NCBI GenBank assembly: GCA_026397895.1
Contig: JAPLTZ010000053.1
Location: forward strand, 1 to 13,019
Source: Verrucomicrobiota bacterium
GTDB lineage: Bacteria; Verrucomicrobiota; Verrucomicrobiia; Limisphaerales; JAFMIX01
DNA length: 13,019 nt
Direction: 5' to 3'
Shown here one piece after another: positions 6,732 through 13,019 of this stretch (within the stretch, counting starts at the first letter, position 1; every line of letters begins with the position of its first letter). The position numbers and the translations under genes are program-made. Under the pieces are notes generated by a model. That model had not been told where the DNA came from. It ran no database searches and saw nothing but the letters and a program-made list of their open reading frames with translations.

Positions 6732-7470
6732 TCAGATTGAAAGACTCCAAGACACTTGAACGACGCGCTTTTCCTGACGAGCAAAAACCAAATTGCTGTT
6801 AAGCGGGTTGGGATAAATGTTGTGAAAAGGCGACTCACGAAAATTCCGCACAACAAACAAAAAGAATCGGGCTTTGAGAAGCCCCGCCACACGATGTTCC
6901 TTTTCGGTCAACGACAGCGTCCCCCTGCTGTCGTTCAGCCCTTTGACCTCAACGGCCAGAAAATCCGGCTGTGAGTTGCTGGACAGCTTAAAGTCAAAAC
7001 CACAACCCATGCGGCAATGATGGATGAACAGACTCAAAATAATTTTCAGCAGCCAGTCCCGTGATGAGCCGTTTGGCAAACGAACTGTCAGTGCTGGTGA
7101 GGTCGTCAACTTTCTCTTCAAGAACATCCAGTGCGCCAGCTGAATAAGTTAGGGATTTGACCAGCGTTGAAAATTCGGCGAGCGAGAGATTTTTATATCG
7201 CTCGCTGACTGCTTTGCAGTAGGCGCGGAGCGGACGCTTGTGCCAGCCTTTTCTTTGGTTGGAATAAATTGGGTCAAACTCATCGCGGTAGTTTTTTATT
7301 GAGGCCGGTTTTGCGCCGAGCGCGAAGCCAATCGTGTTGAACGCCTCTGTGAAGCCAGAAAACCCAAGCGTCTTTAGCCCGGCCTTGTCGAATTTTGAGA
7401 GGAACAAGCCCGCGACTATCTGCTTTTCACGAATAGCCGTTTCATTCGGAATTTGTATCAGCTTGCTCAT
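6732..7470 (-). pseudogene. Frameshifted DUF3883-type (PD-(D/E)XK) restriction nuclease
   Basis: Two overlapping frames together make one protein of about 245 residues. The first (ATG 7470 to about 7000) begins MSKLIQIPNETAIREKQIVA and ends AAENYFESVHPSLPHG. The second frame then gives CGFDFKLSSNSQPDFLAVEVKGL, SLTEKEHRVAGLLKARFFLFVV and IVQVSW-like endings. That is the DUF3883 / NO VEIN C-terminal nuclease pattern: E near ENYFES, Asp in PDF, and E-V-K as the catalytic E-X-K. Reading GGGTTGTGG near 7005-7013 with one T fewer restores continuity. A small deletion at the same place is also possible, because homologs, as I recall, have more residues between SLP and GCGFDF. The ATG overlaps the TGA of the methyltransferase remnant (ATGA), so the two formed an operon. 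Confidence 0.75.
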
Positions 7471-7727
7471 GCGTTCGTTGCTAATCGGAAACCGCCGATG
7501 CCACAAAACAAATCAAAGAAACGGAGTTTATGAGCCGTGCCGTTTCCGTTCACGCGGTATGGCGGAGAATCTTCACGCAACGTATCCGGTTTCGATTTGC
7601 GAGTTGTTCGTTTTTTTGGATTCAAGCGAGCCAAGAATATGGCTTCAACGGTTCGCGGGCAAGCGTGCGGATTCGAGATTTGCCTTAACGATTCGCGAGC
7701 GTTAAGTTTTTTTGCCATGTCTGCCAT
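7467..7727 (-). pseudogene. 5' remnant of a DNA (cytosine-5) methyltransferase
   Basis: The 86 codons encode a basic N-terminal extension (~1-67) and then methyltransferase motif I, the SAM-binding loop, as KLRFFDLFCGIGGFRLA (~68-83). The frame ends at once with TNA and TGA. C5 methyltransferases continue for 250 or more residues with the catalytic Pro-Cys motif IV, ENV, the target recognition domain and motif X; none of these is here. The stop overlaps the start of the DUF3883 nuclease, so the simplest history is an internal deletion that joined motif I to the original 3' end. No methylation activity is expected. Without it an active cognate nuclease would be harmful, which fits the decay of both nuclease genes. 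Confidence 0.85.
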
Positions 7728-7774
7728 TTTGAAGGACGAAGAATTTGTCGCCGTCAGCCACCGTTAAAAGTTCG

Positions 7775-7791
7775 GTCGGGTAACACCCCAT
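7775..7791 (+). promoter_or_regulatory. Shared palindromic element upstream of the GH130 gene
   Basis: GTCGGGTAACACCCCAT lies 27 bp before the ATG at 7819. In gene-sense orientation it matches GTAGGGTTACACCCCAT upstream of the BON gene and GTAGGGTTATACCCCAT upstream of the coiled-coil lipoprotein gene. The inverted core is GGGT-N3-ACCC. Its position close to the start suggests an operator or an alternative-sigma promoter element. The match is visible; the role is inferred. Confidence 0.55.
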
Positions 7792-7818
7792 GGCAGCGGC
7801 CAGGTTTCCGCATTCATC

Positions 7819-9342
7819 ATGGGAATCAAGCTGCGGATTCAATGCTCGCTATCCGGTCCCGGCAGGCGAGACTTTAGCCGATTGAAAACCACCACGCTCC
7901 ACGCCAAACGCATCGGGCCGACGCTGACTCCGGACCGTTCGCGCGTGCTGATGCGCCCGTTCCGGCCCACCACCGAGGACATCTCGCGGAGGGTCGTAAT
8001 GCGGGTCATGGCGCTGACGGAGGAAGACGTGGCTCGGTTGCTGGGCCAGGTGCTCGGCGAGTTTGTGAACCGGCATGAGCGGGTCGAGGAGATTTTCCGC
8101 AAGCGTTTCGCGCAGGTGCAGATTTATCTCGACCCCGGCGCCGCACCGTCGCCCGCACGGCAGATGCTCATCGGCGCTTACTTCACGCACGAGTATTCGC
8201 CGGAGTCCGCCGCGCTGTTCAATCCGTCCATCGTGCCGCACCCGGACCAGTCGGGACTGCCGCCAGGGACGCTGCGGTTCGTCCTGAGCCTGCGCGCCAC
8301 GGGCGAAGGCCACATTTCGTCCATCACCTTCCGCATGGGCACGGTCAACGTGGAAAATCAAATCACGCTCGCGCCCGCCGTGCCGTTCGTGACCGAGCCG
8401 GAGCGCGTGGCCAATGCCGCCTACGTCAAGGCGTTGTTCGCCCACAAACTTCAGGAGGCGGGCGTGCAGAATGAATTTTGCCGGCGCGTGCTCGACCAGC
8501 TCCACGACGATTTCACCTTGAAGGAATTGCACGCGGTGCTCTTCGCCTCGGGCCTGACGGAGGACACCTCGGATGCCACGGCGGCGCGCGCGGCGCGCGG
8601 TATCCTGCTGCTGGCGGAATCGAATTACGAAGTGAACTTCGCGCCCGACAGCCGCATTTCGCAGCGCGTGCTGTTTCCGTCCGCGCCCAGCCAAAGCAAC
8701 GGCATCGAGGACGCGCGCTTCGTCCGCTTCCAGCAGGACGACGGCAGCTTCACCTACTATGCGACCTACACTGCGTATGACGGGAAAATCATTTTACCGC
8801 AATTGCTGGAGACGCCGGACTTCGTGCATTTCAAATTCAGCACGCTCAACGGTCCGGCGGTGCAGAACAAGGGCATGGCGCTGTTTCCGCGCAAGATCAA
8901 CGGCAAGTTCGTCATGCTCTCGCGCCAGGACGACGAGAACATCCTGCTGATGTCCTCGGACAACATTCATTTCTGGCAGACGCCCGAGGTGTTGCTCGCG
9001 CCCGTCGAGCCGTGGGAATTCATCAAGCTGGGCAACTGCGGCTCGCCGATTGAGACGGAGGCGGGCTGGCTGGTGTTGAGCCACGGCGTGGGCGCGATGC
9101 GGAAGTATTGTCTCGGCGCGTTCCTGCTGGATCTGAACGATCCGACGCGGGTGATCGGCCGGCTGCGCGAGGCGTTGCTGTGTCCCAACGAGGCGGAGCG
9201 CGACGGCTACGTGCCGAACGTGGTTTACACCTGCGGCGCGTTGCTGCACGGGCGCGAACTCATCATTCCCTACGCCATGAGCGACTCCGCCACCAGCTTC
9301 GCCACGGTGTCGCTGGACGAATTGCTGGCCGCGATGAAGTAG
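7819..9342 (+). CDS. GH130-family glycoside phosphorylase/hydrolase (mannoside type)
   Basis: A 507-residue protein. The C-terminal ~220 residues are a five-bladed propeller of the GH130 kind: GIEDARFVRF (295-304) corresponds to the family's G-I/V-E-D-P-R segment with the catalytic Asp (Asp298); KGMALFPRKINGKFVMLSR (351-369), WEFIKLGNCGSPIETEAGWL and ALLCPNEAERDGYVPNVVYTCG also fit. The N-terminal ~280 residues (LMRPFRPTTED, then a helical region) are the long extension of one GH130 subgroup. GH130 enzymes phosphorolyse or hydrolyse beta-mannosides; the substrate here cannot be read from sequence. The enzyme is likely cytoplasmic, with no signal peptide. A TTG at 7882, nearer to where homology begins, is an alternative start. 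Its functional partner is likely the glycosyltransferase at 1539-3821. Confidence 0.88.
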   Translation: MGIKLRIQCSLSGPGRRDFSRLKTTTLHAKRIGPTLTPDRSRVLMRPFRPTTEDISRRVVMRVMALTEEDVARLLGQVLGEFVNRHERVEEIFRKRFAQVQIYLDPGAAPSPARQMLIGAYFTHEYSPESAALFNPSIVPHPDQSGLPPGTLRFVLSLRATGEGHISSITFRMGTVNVENQITLAPAVPFVTEPERVANAAYVKALFAHKLQEAGVQNEFCRRVLDQLHDDFTLKELHAVLFASGLTEDTSDATAARAARGILLLAESNYEVNFAPDSRISQRVLFPSAPSQSNGIEDARFVRFQQDDGSFTYYATYTAYDGKIILPQLLETPDFVHFKFSTLNGPAVQNKGMALFPRKINGKFVMLSRQDDENILLMSSDNIHFWQTPEVLLAPVEPWEFIKLGNCGSPIETEAGWLVLSHGVGAMRKYCLGAFLLDLNDPTRVIGRLREALLCPNEAERDGYVPNVVYTCGALLHGRELIIPYAMSDSATSFATVSLDELLAAMK

Positions 9343-9350
9343 CCCGCGCG

Positions 9351-9566
9351 TCAGACGCTCTTGGGCTTCACGAGCAGCAGCACGATTCCGCCGACGAGCG
9401 CCAGCGCGCCGACGACCGGCGGGATGAAGTGGCTGTCGGTGGTCTCAATGTGCAGGCCGAGGAACTCGACCGGCTTGCCCGGAGTCTTGAAGGTGATGCC
9501 CGAGTAGGCGAGCACCACGACGCCGAGCGCGACCAGAAGGACGGCGATTGTTGTTTTTGTGTTCAT
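9351..9566 (-). CDS. Small two-helix membrane protein (DUF3185-like)
   Basis: A 71-residue protein with two membrane segments, ~7-23 (IAVLLVALGVVVLAYSG) and ~49-66 (PPVVGALALVGGIVLLLV). They are separated by a short, probably periplasmic loop (TFKTPGKPVEFLGLHIETTDSH), and the end is basic (KPKSV). It resembles small inner-membrane proteins common in envelope-stress clusters; the DUF3185 label is tentative. The ATG at 9566 overlaps the TGA of the preceding gene (ATGA), so it is translationally coupled to it. It ends 8 bp from the end of the convergent GH130 gene. Confidence 0.75.
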   Translation of the reverse strand: MNTKTTIAVLLVALGVVVLAYSGITFKTPGKPVEFLGLHIETTDSHFIPPVVGALALVGGIVLLLVKPKSV

Positions 9567-9712
9567 ATCGGTTTCCTGCCGGAGATGATGCGGAGCAGAA
9601 CCACCACGATGGCAATGACGAGGAGGACATGAACGAAGCCGTGCATCGTGGCTCCGGTCACCAGACCGAGCAGCCACAAAATGAGCAGCACCATGGCGAT
9701 TGTGTATAACAT
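9563..9712 (-). CDS. lmo0937-family small membrane protein (DUF5670-like)
   Basis: A 49-residue hydrophobic protein, MLYTIAMVLLILWLLGLVTG, then a short loop (ATMHGFVH) and a second membrane helix (VLLVIAIVVVLLRII), ending SGRKPI. Length, helix spacing and the tail match the lmo0937 family. Members are widespread beside BON, CsbD and other general-stress genes; the molecular role is not known. The start at 9712 was chosen because a longer frame would run into the hairpin upstream. It lies 64 bp after the BON gene and overlaps the next gene by ATGA. Confidence 0.85.
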   Translation of the reverse strand: MLYTIAMVLLILWLLGLVTGATMHGFVHVLLVIAIVVVLLRIISGRKPI

Positions 9713-9729
9713 AAAATTTCTTTCGGCTT

Positions 9730-9765
9730 GATTGCCGGCGGGTGTTTCCGCACCAGCCGGCAATC
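9730..9765 (-). other. Intercistronic stem-loop between BON and lmo0937 genes
   Basis: GATTGCCGGC (9730-9739) and GCCGGCAATC (9756-9765) form a perfect 10-bp stem, and inner GGTG/CACC can extend the pairing. No T-run follows in the direction of transcription (minus strand; the next bases are AAGCCGAAA), so it is not a classical terminator. It may act as an mRNA processing or stabilising structure, or as partial attenuation between the periplasmic and membrane genes. Confidence 0.6.
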
Positions 9766-9776
9766 GGGTTGACGGT

Positions 9777-10559
9777 TCAGTTCGCAGCCACCGGCACGGC
9801 GATGGTCATGTTGTTGATCACGCTGGTCACTCCGTTGATGTCGGTGACGAGCTTGGTGACGAGGCTTTTCTCGGCGTCGTTCTTGGCGATGCCGCTCAAG
9901 GTGACCACGCCTTCGGTCGTCGAGACTTTCGTCTTCAGCGCGCTGGTCGAACGGTGGGAGAGCAGGGACGATTTTACCTGGGCGGTGATCGAAGCGTCGT
10001 CAATCTTCTCGCCGATGGTTTCCGCCGGCTGGGCCGGAGTCTTGGCAATCGTCATCTCGTTCCTGACCTCTTTGACGTTGTCAATGTCCTTGGCGTATTC
10101 GGCGGTGAGTTCCTTCTGGGCCTGGCTGGAGGCCTCGCCGCGGAGGCTGACGACGCCGTCCTTCACGAACACGTCGGTGCCGCTGGCGCTCACGTTGCGA
10201 TGGAACAGGAGCGCGCTTTTCACCTTGAGGTTGATCCAGGTGTCCGAATGTTCGGCGGGATTTTCACCTTTGACGGTGAGCTGGTTGTCCACGCTCAGGA
10301 CGCCGGGCAGACCTTCGACCGTGTCTTGGGCGAGGGATTTGTGGTTCGTGTCGGCGACCGTGCCGGTCAGGGTGACGGCCCCGTTCTTGGATTCGGTCTT
10401 GATGGAATCGCCTTGGAGGTAGGTTTTGAACACGTAGGACTTCTTGGCGGATGACTCGATGCGGTCGTCCGTATCGGAAGCGCGCAGCGATGTGTTGGTG
10501 ACGAACAGGGCGCCCGCGGCGATCAGCAGCGCGAGCGAGCAGGTTGATTGTATTTTCAT
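9777..10559 (-). CDS. Periplasmic protein with three BON domains
   Basis: A 260-residue precursor. Residues 1-27 are a signal peptide (Lys at 2, hydrophobic LALLIAAGALFV, cleavage near LRA-SD). Three BON domains follow at ~30-97, ~103-173 and ~184-254. Each has the GAVTLTGTV / GVVSLRGEA / GVVTLSGIA strand and ends in a V-x-N motif (VDNQLTV, VRNEMTI, VINNMTI). BON domains bind phospholipid or membrane; the OsmY-like multi-BON proteins protect the envelope under osmotic and general stress. The ATG at 10559 gives a good signal peptide; the frame is open 15 codons further up. A copy of the shared palindrome is 74 bp upstream. The two small membrane-protein genes follow in the same direction. Confidence 0.9.
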   Translation of the reverse strand: MKIQSTCSLALLIAAGALFVTNTSLRASDTDDRIESSAKKSYVFKTYLQGDSIKTESKNGAVTLTGTVADTNHKSLAQDTVEGLPGVLSVDNQLTVKGENPAEHSDTWINLKVKSALLFHRNVSASGTDVFVKDGVVSLRGEASSQAQKELTAEYAKDIDNVKEVRNEMTIAKTPAQPAETIGEKIDDASITAQVKSSLLSHRSTSALKTKVSTTEGVVTLSGIAKNDAEKSLVTKLVTDINGVTSVINNMTIAVPVAAN

Positions 10560-10633
10560 TATGGTATCTTTTTTGTTTTTGGTTTCGGTTGCTACTACGA
10601 GCATCAGGCTACGCTGCGGGCCGGCCCCTTGCT

Positions 10634-10650
10634 ATGGGGTGTAACCCTAC
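10634..10650 (-). promoter_or_regulatory. Shared palindromic element upstream of the BON gene
   Basis: In gene-sense orientation (minus strand) the element reads GTAGGGTTACACCCCAT, followed by AGC. It differs from the copy at 11684-11700 in one base and from the copy at 7775-7791 in two. It lies 74 bp upstream of the BON gene start, between that gene and the terminator-like hairpin of the preceding gene. Confidence 0.6.
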
Positions 10651-10687
10651 TGTCTGTTGCTGCCGGAATTTCCCCGAAAAACCAATG

Positions 10688-10719
10688 CGCCCGCCGTGCT
10701 TAAATTTGCAGGGCGGGCG
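10688..10719 (-). terminator. Probable intrinsic terminator after the DUF3568-like lipoprotein gene
   Basis: An 8-bp GC stem, CGCCCGCC / GGCGGGCG, is extended past a G-G mismatch by TGC/GCA around an 8-nt AT-rich loop. On the minus strand GCATTGG and a run of five T follow. It begins 24 bp beyond the stop at 10743. The T-run is somewhat distant, so efficiency may be moderate. Confidence 0.55.
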
Positions 10720-10742
10720 GGGTGTTTGGACAGTATGCCGGC

Positions 10743-11153
10743 TTAGAGCCGGGCTTTCATCTTGTCATGGATTTGTTGTGACTCGATCTTGTTCGCCGCG
10801 CTTTCGAACGTGCCCACGGTGATCTGAATTTCGGTGACGCGATCGGTTTTCCGAATCACTTGGATGACGACGGGTTGGTTTTGCGCATTGCGCGCCTCCA
10901 GTTTGCCAGACGCCCCGTCCTTCGTAGAGGCAGTCACGGGCATCTGCAAGTCCTTCAAGGTTGCGTTGGCCGCAGCCCACGCTTTGTCCAGAGACACATC
11001 GTGGGTCACGGTCAGCGTGTTCTTGACATATTTCACTGTGCCGTATGCCGCGCCGGCCGCCACGCCTCCCAGAAGCAATAAGGCGCACCCCTGAACCAAG
11101 ACCATCGCTGCCAGCAAGGTCGCCGTGAGAACCGATCGTTTGAATGTTTTCAT
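10743..11153 (-). CDS. DUF3568-family lipoprotein
   Basis: A 136-residue precursor lipoprotein. The signal peptide ends in a lipobox, LVQG-Cys23, and is followed by a hydrophobic Gly/Ala stretch (ALLLLGGVAAGAAYGTVKYVK) typical of DUF3568 proteins. The mature domain (THDVSLDKAWAAANATLKDL, then VVIQVIRKTDRVTEIQITVGTF) is the small alpha/beta fold that these proteins share. Family members have no firmly established role; they are envelope lipoproteins. The ATG at 11153 was chosen because it begins the signal peptide. The gene is 49 bp downstream of the coiled-coil lipoprotein gene on the same strand and probably in its operon. Confidence 0.85.
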   Translation of the reverse strand: MKTFKRSVLTATLLAAMVLVQGCALLLLGGVAAGAAYGTVKYVKNTLTVTHDVSLDKAWAAANATLKDLQMPVTASTKDGASGKLEARNAQNQPVVIQVIRKTDRVTEIQITVGTFESAANKIESQQIHDKMKARL

Positions 11154-11202
11154 ATTTGTCTGTAATTCCGGTTGTTGTTTTGTTTGCGATTGCGGAAAGT
11201 GT

Positions 11203-11649
11203 TCAAGGCGCGATTTTGTCACTCATCCACTGGCGGGCCTGGTTGAACCCGATCTTCGTCGCTTCATAGGCCTTCTTGGCGGTTGCTTTCACGCTGTCCC
11301 AAGTGGACTCGGTGGCGTTCTTGACCTCGTCAAGCTGCTTGTTCAACTGGGCCACCTGTTCGCGCAACCCCTGAAGTCTGGGTTGGGCTTCCGCCTTGAT
11401 CGTGTCGCTGGACTTTTCGATTTTGACGGTGAGCTGGTCCAAATCCCGGTTAAGCTCGGCCAGTTGGCCCTGCATTTTTTCGACGAATTCGGACTTTTGG
11501 GCAAAGGTGTAGTCCTTCATATCCTGCGCGGCCTCGGCCGTCTTTTCCTGAACCTTGTCAATTTGTTGAGCGGTAATCTTTGCCTTATCGCAACCCATCG
11601 TGAAAGCGGCAAGGGAAAGGAACGTGACGAGCAATGTTATATTCTTCAT
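11203..11649 (-). CDS. Coiled-coil lipoprotein
   Basis: A 148-residue precursor. The signal peptide MKNITLLVTFLSLAAFTMG is followed by the lipobox Cys20. The mature part is almost wholly helical, with heptad-rich coiled coil from ~30 to ~115 (KMQGQLAELNRDLDQLTVKI, LREQVAQLNKQLDEV). A C-terminal segment (SVKATAKKAYEATKIGFNQA) resembles apolipoprotein/LEA-like amphipathic helices. Such proteins are anchored to a membrane and may bind or brace the envelope under stress. The start at 11649 is fixed by the signal peptide; the frame is open far upstream only because it crosses the ComM gene. A shared palindrome lies 34 bp upstream. Confidence 0.85.
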   Translation of the reverse strand: MKNITLLVTFLSLAAFTMGCDKAKITAQQIDKVQEKTAEAAQDMKDYTFAQKSEFVEKMQGQLAELNRDLDQLTVKIEKSSDTIKAEAQPRLQGLREQVAQLNKQLDEVKNATESTWDSVKATAKKAYEATKIGFNQARQWMSDKIAP

Positions 11650-11683
11650 GCCAGAAGCATCACCCGACAACGCTGCCAACACT

Positions 11684-11700
11684 ATGGGGTATAACCCTAC
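11684..11700 (-). promoter_or_regulatory. Shared palindromic element upstream of the coiled-coil lipoprotein gene
   Basis: In gene-sense orientation (minus strand) it reads GTAGGGTTATACCCCAT, followed by AG. It lies 34 bp before the ATG at 11649, in the 122-bp gap after the ComM gene. The distance to the start is close to that at the GH130 gene (27 bp). Confidence 0.6.
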
Positions 11701-11771
11701 CGCGTATCGGGAAGACGCTCTTTTGCAGAACGGACGAATTTGCGCCGGCCCCGTCGGCCAAGCTCGTCCGA

Positions 11772-13019
11772 TCACCCCCACATCTGCCGGTCGAGCGAGC
11801 GGTATTGGATGGCCTCGCTGATGTGGTCGCTCAGAATCCGCTCCGAGCCGATGAGGTCGGCGATGGTGCGGGCGACCTTCAGGATGCGGTCGTAGGCGCG
11901 GGCGCTCAGGTTCATGTCGGCCATCGCGAACTTCAGCAGCTCCTTCGTCGGCTCGTCGAGTTCGCAGAATTGCTTCAACTCGCGCGAACCCATGCGCGCA
12001 TTGCACGTCACCTTGGGCTTGTCGGCGAAACGCGCGGTCTGGATCTGCCGCGCGGCGACGACGCGTTCGCGGATTTGCGCGGAGGTCTCGCCGGTTTTGT
12101 CGCCCGTGATTTCGCGGAACTTCACCTGCGGCACTTCCACATGCAGGTCAATGCGGTCGAGCAGCGGCCCGGAAATGCGGCCGAGATAATTCTGGATCTC
12201 TCGCGGCGAACTTTTGGATTCGCCGGGCATCTTGCCGTCCGGCGTGGGGTTCATCGCCGCGAGCAGCATGAACTGCGCGGGGAAAGTCATCGTGCCTGCT
12301 GCGCGCGAAATCGTGACGTGCCCTTCTTCGAGCGGCTGGCGCATCGTCTCCAGCACGCTGCGCTTGAACTCCGGCAGTTCGTCGAGGAACAGCACGCCGT
12401 TGTGCGCGATGGAAATCTCGCCGGGCGTGGGGTTGATGTTGCCGCCGAGCAGGCCGGCGTCGCTCGCGGTGTGGTGCGGCGCGCGGAACGGTCGCGTGGT
12501 GATGAGCGCCTGCCCCGCGTGCAGCAGGCCGGTGATGCTGTGAATCTTCGTCGTCTCCAGCGCCTCGTTCAAGGTCAGCGGCGGCAGGATGGTGGGCAGC
12601 CGTTTCGCGAGCATGGATTTGCCCGTGCCGGGCGGGCCGATGAGCAGGTTTGTGGCCGCCCGCCGCCGCAATTTCCAGCGCGCGCTTGACGTTCTCCTGG
12701 CCTTTGACCTCGGCGAAATCCAGTTCGTCGTCGTGGTGCTGCTCGAAGAGTTGGGCGATGTCCACGCGCGTGGGGGCGATCTTGATTTCGCCTTCAAGAA
12801 ATTGCGCGGCCTCGCGGAGGTTCTGCACGGGAATGACCTGCAAGCCGGCCACGACGGCGGCTTCGGCGGCGTTCTCGGCGGGGACGAGCACGCCGACCTT
12901 GCCTCGCGAGGCGAGGTGAGGGTTCGAGCTGTTGGCGCCGAAGCCCCAGACGATGGCGGAGATGATCAAGGCCAGGACGCTGAGGATGAGGCCGACGGTC
13001 ATGACGGCGCCGACGATGA
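11772..13019 (-). pseudogene. comM: ComM/YifB-type Mg-chelatase-like AAA+ ATPase, frameshifted and N-terminally replaced
   Basis: The C-terminal frame (11772 to about 12648) carries the AAA+ core: Walker A GPPGTGKS, the RPFRAPHHTAS segment, Walker B LFLDELPEF, and the C-terminal Mg-chelatase domain (LSARAYDRILKVARTIADL). The preceding part (GVLVPAENAAEAAVV, IPVQNLREAAQFLEG, FAEVKGQENVKRALEIAAAGG) is in another frame. The frames meet at CACAAACC (complement of 12647-12654), where one A fewer restores GGHNLLIGPPGTGKS. Upstream of LASRGK (around 12905) the expected Lon-like N-terminal ~120 residues are absent. Instead the open frame, continuing off the window, encodes a hydrophobic membrane-like segment (LILSVLALIISAIVWGFG). 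ComM family proteins are helicase-like factors that aid branch migration in natural transformation. The frameshift could be a sequencing error; the N-terminal replacement looks like a rearrangement or misassembly. Confidence 0.8.

Noticed and set aside
9343..9375. Shared terminator between the GH130 gene and the convergent membrane-protein gene
   Set aside because: GCCC/GGGC and TGAAG/TTCA can pair imperfectly, but there is a bulge, a long loop and no T-run on either strand.
11650..12006. Long N-terminal extension of the coiled-coil lipoprotein
   Set aside because: It would run antisense-frame through the comM gene; the signal peptide with lipobox fixes the start at 11649.

Overview
The window looks like a chromosomal segment from a GC-rich environmental bacterium, probably of the Verrucomicrobiota (soil or freshwater type). 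That assignment is an inference. It rests on the high-GC core, the near absence of Shine-Dalgarno sequences, the GT4 plus GH130 pair, and a BON / lmo0937 / small-lipoprotein stress cluster. No rRNA, tRNA, integrase or transposase was seen.

Layout. (1) Positions 1-1378, minus strand: two tandem paralogous sensor-kinase genes joined by an ATGA overlap. The downstream copy has the phosphoacceptor His and runs off the left edge. The upstream copy stops just after the dimerisation helices and has Gln in place of that His. (2) 1539-3821, plus: a two-domain GT4-type glycosyltransferase. (3) 3909-5070: a degenerate tandem array of strictly 21-bp units, then a promoter-like element, a gene for an unrecognised 240-residue helical protein, and a strong terminator. 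(4) 5087-7727, minus: an AT-richer accessory island. It holds two small unknown genes, an intact MntA/HepT toxin-antitoxin pair, and wreckage of restriction-modification genes (the C-terminal part of a HaeII-type nuclease, a frameshifted DUF3883 nuclease, and a cytosine-5 methyltransferase cut off after motif I). (5) 7819-9342, plus: a GH130-type glycoside phosphorylase/hydrolase. (6) 9351-11649, minus: an envelope-stress-like cluster of two small membrane proteins, a triple-BON periplasmic protein and two lipoproteins. (7) 11772-13019, minus: a ComM/YifB-type AAA+ gene with a one-base frameshift and a replaced N-terminus.

How the parts may work together. A near-identical palindromic element (gene-sense form GTMGGGTWAYACCCCAT) lies upstream of the GH130 gene, the BON gene and the coiled-coil lipoprotein gene. 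A related perfect palindrome lies between the kinase pair and the glycosyltransferase. This suggests a shared regulon, possibly tied to a NarL/LuxR-type response regulator that would partner the HisKA_3 kinase. The glycosyltransferase and GH130 genes would then be co-regulated although about 4 kb of array and island now separates them.

The best candidates for something undescribed are the 21-bp array with its adjacent single-gene unit, and the shared palindrome regulon.
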